A stretch of DNA of 21,526 nucleotides, taken from UBA3910 sp002391465 (GTDB lineage Bacteria; Bacillota; Limnochordia; Darwinibacteriales; Darwinibacteriaceae). Below, piece by piece: positions 21,234 to 21,526 of this stretch. Numbering within the stretch: the stretch's first letter is position 1; each line of letters opens with the position of its first letter. Made by a program: the position numbers and the translations under genes. The notes beneath the pieces were generated by a model. That model did not search any database. It was not told where the DNA came from and saw only the letters and a program-made list of their open reading frames with translations. The DNA is taken from NCBI GenBank assembly GCA_030054835.1, contig JASGVS010000007.1, forward strand, positions 1 through 21,526. The letters run 5' to 3'.

Positions 21234-21526
21234 CGTGCCCATTTGGTCAAGGTAAAGTTTCCTTGTGAGTTAAAACGAAATGGGACTGCAAAGTGAGAAC
21301 CACAGCCAAAAACCTGGCAGCACAGGCTTCGGTTGCATATCGAAACCTTAGATTTACGCAATCGCCTTCGCCAAAACAATAACATGCATCCCTTAACATG
21401 CGCCAAAACGGGGGCCGCCTTCGCCACCTGTGCCGGCTTTCTCTCCCACAGCCTGTTCCTGGCCCTTCAGGAAGGACTTCCCGCAGCAGTGGAGTAAAGC
21501 GTTAGAGGCAGAAGAAAACACACTAA
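21234..21526. other. Unassigned right edge
   Basis: No gene can be called with confidence. A minus-strand frame open from the window edge to a TAA at 21393-21395 could be the last ~43 codons of a gene that the terminator at 21203-21233 ends. Its sequence is not recognisable, and two other minus-strand frames are also open nearby. Short direct repeats occur: CGCCTTCGCCA at 21363-21373 and 21416-21426, and CGCCAAAAC at 21369-21377 and 21401-21409. Confidence 0.35.

Noticed and set aside
21221..21427. Minus-strand open frame of 68 codons at the right edge
   Set aside because: It runs into the terminator stem at 21209-21233, has no ribosome site and resembles nothing I know; other frames in the same stretch are equally open.
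1..21526. CRISPR arrays, tRNA or rRNA genes, prophage modules
   Set aside because: No regularly spaced repeats, no cloverleaf-like segments and no phage structural genes were seen on either strand.

Overview
The window reads as a bacterial chromosome segment, most likely from an anaerobic or fermentative member of the Bacillota. Evidence for this is moderate GC content, strong GGAGG-type ribosome binding sites, tightly packed operons and several hairpin-plus-T-run terminators. The host's exact class cannot be read from the sequence. The solute-binding protein has a plain signal peptide without a lipobox, which hints at a cell with an outer membrane. From about 1.3 kb to 21.1 kb every convincing gene lies on the minus strand, so the window is described here in transcription order, from high to low coordinates.

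Right edge (21526-21067): no confident gene. A minus-strand terminator at 21203-21233 closes a transcript entering from outside. Block A (21066-16546) holds a four-carbon sugar-acid kinase (DUF1537 family), a PdxA2-type 4-phospho-tetronate dehydrogenase, an AEC-family carrier and a CdaR-type sugar-diacid regulator, ending in a very clear terminator at 16485-16518. The kinase and PdxA2 pair is the known route from D-threonate or D-erythronate to dihydroxyacetone phosphate. Block B (16350-15199) is a separately promoted glycerate 2-kinase.

Block C (14851-4328) starts after a 347-base regulatory region. It encodes a complete Liv-type ABC importer (binding protein, two permeases, two ATPases), then a D-2-hydroxyacid dehydrogenase, a metal-dependent TIM-barrel sugar isomerase/epimerase-like protein, a zinc alcohol dehydrogenase, a split transketolase (N and C subunits) and a second zinc alcohol dehydrogenase. 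Block D (4230-1364) holds a FadR-type GntR regulator, a fructose-6-phosphate-aldolase-type transaldolase carrying all the diagnostic residues, and a Gfo/Idh/MocA oxidoreductase, followed by two consecutive minus-strand terminators. I infer a catabolic island for a polyol, sugar or sugar acid. Import by the ABC system would be followed by oxidation by the zinc dehydrogenases, rearrangement by the TIM-barrel enzyme, C2/C3 exchange by transketolase and aldolase, and reduction of a hydroxypyruvate-like product to glycerate for glycerate kinase. Blocks C and D contain no sugar kinase, so the substrate is not obvious.

Left edge (1-1290) is accessory in character. It has a minus-strand open frame with a zinc-binding Cys pattern running off the window, apparently overlapped by the start and promoter of an IS3-type transposase, a weak plus-strand small ORF, and a perfect 12-bp inverted repeat that may be a remnant of mobile-element ends.

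The most interesting signals are a dyad TTTGCACAAA motif found only upstream of the ABC operon and of glycerate kinase (a candidate CdaR operator), and a set of intercistronic hairpins without T-runs. Two of these hairpins have base pairs that hold only in the minus-strand RNA.
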